Origin: Bacillus sp. JCM 19041
GTDB lineage: Bacteria > Bacillota > Bacilli > Bacillales > Bacillaceae_D
NCBI GenBank assembly: GCA_001310375.1
Contig: BAXC01000012.1
Span: forward strand, 1-63,206
DNA: 63,206 nt
Reading direction: 5' to 3'
Part shown: piece after piece, positions 61,931 to 63,206 of the stretch
Numbering within the stretch: position 1 is the first letter of the stretch
Layout: the number at the start of each line of letters is the position of its first letter
The notes under the pieces: model-generated
Database searches by the model: none
What the model was told of the DNA's origin: nothing
Seen by the model: only the letters and a program-made list of their open reading frames with translations
Made by a program: the position numbers and the translations under genes

Positions 61931-62690
61931 AATTCACTTCTTCGCTGTTAGAATGGGCGCTACTCATTAGTTCTTCAAGTGAAGTGAAGGTATAATCACG
62001 TTCTTTTAGTGTTTTTAAAATGGTGGGCAGAGCGGTGTTGGTTTGTTTAACTGAATCAGATGCATGAAACATAAGTACGTCGCCACCGGTTGTGTTTGCA
62101 AGGACATTTTCAACAATTACTTCGGCCCCGGGGTTTTCATAATCATAGGAATTCACACTCCAATGGATAATATCGAGTTTTTGATCTTGTGCCAAGTCGA
62201 GAGTCTTTGCTGTAAATGCTCCATTTGGAGGACGCAACAAAGTGGGCGTTTCACCCGTTAATTCTTGCAATACTTGTTTGCTTCTGCGCATATCTTGTAC
62301 GACTTGTTCGTCTGACCAAGTAGAATAATTTTTATAACGATACCCATGACTACCGATTGTATAACCGGCATCAACGATTTCTTTGACTAAATCAGGATAT
62401 TTCTCTGCCCACGAAGCCGACAAAAAGAAGGTCGCATATTTAACTTCATGATCTTGTAAGACTTGTAATGTTGGGGTTACATTTTGTTCGCCCCAGCTAA
62501 TATTAAACGTAAGGGCGATGTTGTCGGCACTTGTATCTGCACGATAAAATGCTTGAGGTCCATCTGAAGTGGAGAAGACAGACATATTGTCACGCTGAAC
62601 AAACAACCAACTGGCAACAAAAAGAGAGGCAACACAGATAAAGATAATTGGCTTCCATTTGCTTAAGTTAAATACCCAAATTCCTGTCAT
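61929..62690 (-). CDS. pdaB: PdaB, polysaccharide deacetylase-like sporulation protein
   Basis: Keeps the spore cortex stable after engulfment in B. subtilis. N-terminal membrane anchor (IIFICVASLFVASWLFV), then a NodB-type domain. The usual TFDD motif reads TFNISWGE and the HxxxH motif reads SHGYRYKNY, so the catalytic base and one metal histidine are changed; RPPNGAF and the HAS motif remain. B. subtilis PdaB also lacks a complete metal site, so this is probably a family trait. 253 residues, intact. Confidence 0.9.
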   Translation of the reverse strand: MTGIWVFNLSKWKPIIFICVASLFVASWLFVQRDNMSVFSTSDGPQAFYRADTSADNIALTFNISWGEQNVTPTLQVLQDHEVKYATFFLSASWAEKYPDLVKEIVDAGYTIGSHGYRYKNYSTWSDEQVVQDMRRSKQVLQELTGETPTLLRPPNGAFTAKTLDLAQDQKLDIIHWSVNSYDYENPGAEVIVENVLANTTGGDVLMFHASDSVKQTNTALPTILKTLKERDYTFTSLEELMSSAHSNSEEVN

Positions 62691-62724
62691 GACGACCGCT
62701 CCTTCTTGGACTTCTCTATAGACA

Positions 62725-62753
62725 AGATATGTTTGTCCAGTATATTTATGAAT
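62725..62753 (-). promoter_or_regulatory. Candidate sigma-E promoter of pdaB
   Basis: On the minus strand TTCATAAA, 13 bases, CATATCTT resembles the mother-cell sigma-E boxes (KTCATATT / CATACANT) in sequence and spacing, about 35 bases before the start codon. Mother-cell expression of pdaB is known in B. subtilis. Confidence 0.45.
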
Positions 62754-62818
62754 AAAATCTGTTGAAATCGAAAAGACTGCTTTATTAGGTATCGTTTAAT
62801 TAGAGGCAGGTGTGGTCC

Positions 62819-63052
62819 ATGTTGGGAATGTTGTTAACGGATAAAGAAGTTAAGGAAATTGAGTATTTATTGAAAAGAGAATTAGAAGAGCTTTTGCTTG
62901 ATTTAACAGATGAACGGATTGAAGGGGTTGTAAAGGATGTGATGATTGAGAAATATGGTTTAGTCTTTAACTTATATAAACGGGTGGCATTACCGAGTGA
63001 GTATCAACAGTATGCTTTATCTTTAAAAATACATAGTCAAAAAAAAGTTTGA
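62819..63052 (+). CDS. Small acidic/helical protein of unknown function
   Basis: 77 residues from MLGMLLTDKEVKEIEYLL to HSQKKV, predicted mostly helical, with charged heptad-like runs (KRELEELLLDLTDERIEGVV). No signal peptide, cysteines or known motif. ATG at 62819 follows AGGCAGGTG. It lies alone between pdaB and the rrn promoters. I do not recognise the family; codon use and the ribosome site argue that it is real. Confidence 0.65.
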   Translation: MLGMLLTDKEVKEIEYLLKRELEELLLDLTDERIEGVVKDVMIEKYGLVFNLYKRVALPSEYQQYALSLKIHSQKKV

Positions 63053-63059
63053 ATAAGTG

Positions 63060-63088
63060 TTGACGTGAATTCGTCTAGTTGTTATATT
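63060..63088 (+). promoter_or_regulatory. rrn operon promoter P1
   Basis: TTGACG and TATATT are exactly 17 bases apart, right after the last small gene. With P2 it forms the tandem arrangement typical of Bacillus rrn operons. Confidence 0.8.
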
Positions 63089-63146
63089 AGTAAGTACCGC
63101 ATTCAATATAGTCAAATTGCTTCAAAAAAACTTTTAAAAAAAAGAT

Positions 63147-63175
63147 TTGACTTCTGGTTGAATGCAGTGTAAAGT
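63147..63175 (+). promoter_or_regulatory. rrn operon promoter P2
   Basis: TTGACT and TAAAGT are 17 bases apart, preceded by an A-rich stretch that could act as an UP element. Downstream, CTAAGAGTCGCCAAGAGAG...CGGCGCAAA resembles the start of Bacillus rrn leaders. The 16S gene itself lies outside the window. Confidence 0.8.
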
Positions 63176-63206
63176 ACTAAGAGTCGCCAAGAGAGAACGG
63201 CGCAAA

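Overview
The window is the core transcription/translation superregion of a low-GC Firmicute of the family Bacillaceae. Gene order follows Bacillus subtilis almost gene for gene: ctsR-mcsA-mcsB-clpC-radA-disA, then yacL-ispD-ispF-gltX-cysE-cysS-mrnC-rlmB-rae1-sigH-rpmG-secE-nusG, rplK-A-J-L, rpoB-rpoC, the str operon, the S10-spc-alpha cluster, ecfA1-ecfA2-ecfT-truA-rplM-rpsI, and finally ybaK-cwlD-salA-gerD-kbaA-pdaB. The sporulation genes (sigH, cwlD, gerD, kbaA, pdaB) point to an endospore former. An adenylate kinase lid without zinc cysteines, as I recall from Bacillus halodurans, hints at the alkaliphilic Bacillaceae; that is inference. The window appears to start at the last bases of a 5S rRNA gene and to end in the tandem promoters of another rrn operon, so it is the interval between two rrn operons.

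Layout: 1-900 holds the rrn terminator, an unexplained structured stretch and a small SRPBCC gene on the minus strand. 978-8200 is the CtsR-controlled stress operon plus radA and disA. 8300-18260 carries isoprenoid, aminoacyl-tRNA, cysteine, RNA-processing, sigma-H and Sec/NusG genes, with a cysteine T-box before cysE-cysS. 18260-52100 is ribosomal protein, RNA polymerase, elongation factor, SecY, Adk, Map and ECF-transporter genes, with recognisable L10, S10 and L13 leaders and a repeated RNA motif before rplK and rplA. 53150-55040 is an accessory islet behind rpsI: a decayed tyrosine integrase, a probable aerolysin-type beta-pore-forming protein, and a scrap of an IS30-like transposase. 55050-62760 is the sporulation/germination cluster, interrupted by glcT-ptsG with its antiterminator switch.

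The main anomaly is sequence quality. About 25 genes, including rpoB, rpoC, fusA, tuf, rplE, rpsH and cysS, are interrupted by small frameshifts. Nearly all can be explained as the loss of one base from a run of identical bases, and restoring the base gives the normal family length. A living cell cannot lack these genes, so I treat the lesions as sequencing or assembly errors and annotate the genes as intact. The most interesting biology is the islet behind rpsI with its aerolysin-like protein; the second is the pair of matching RNA hairpins before rplK and rplA.
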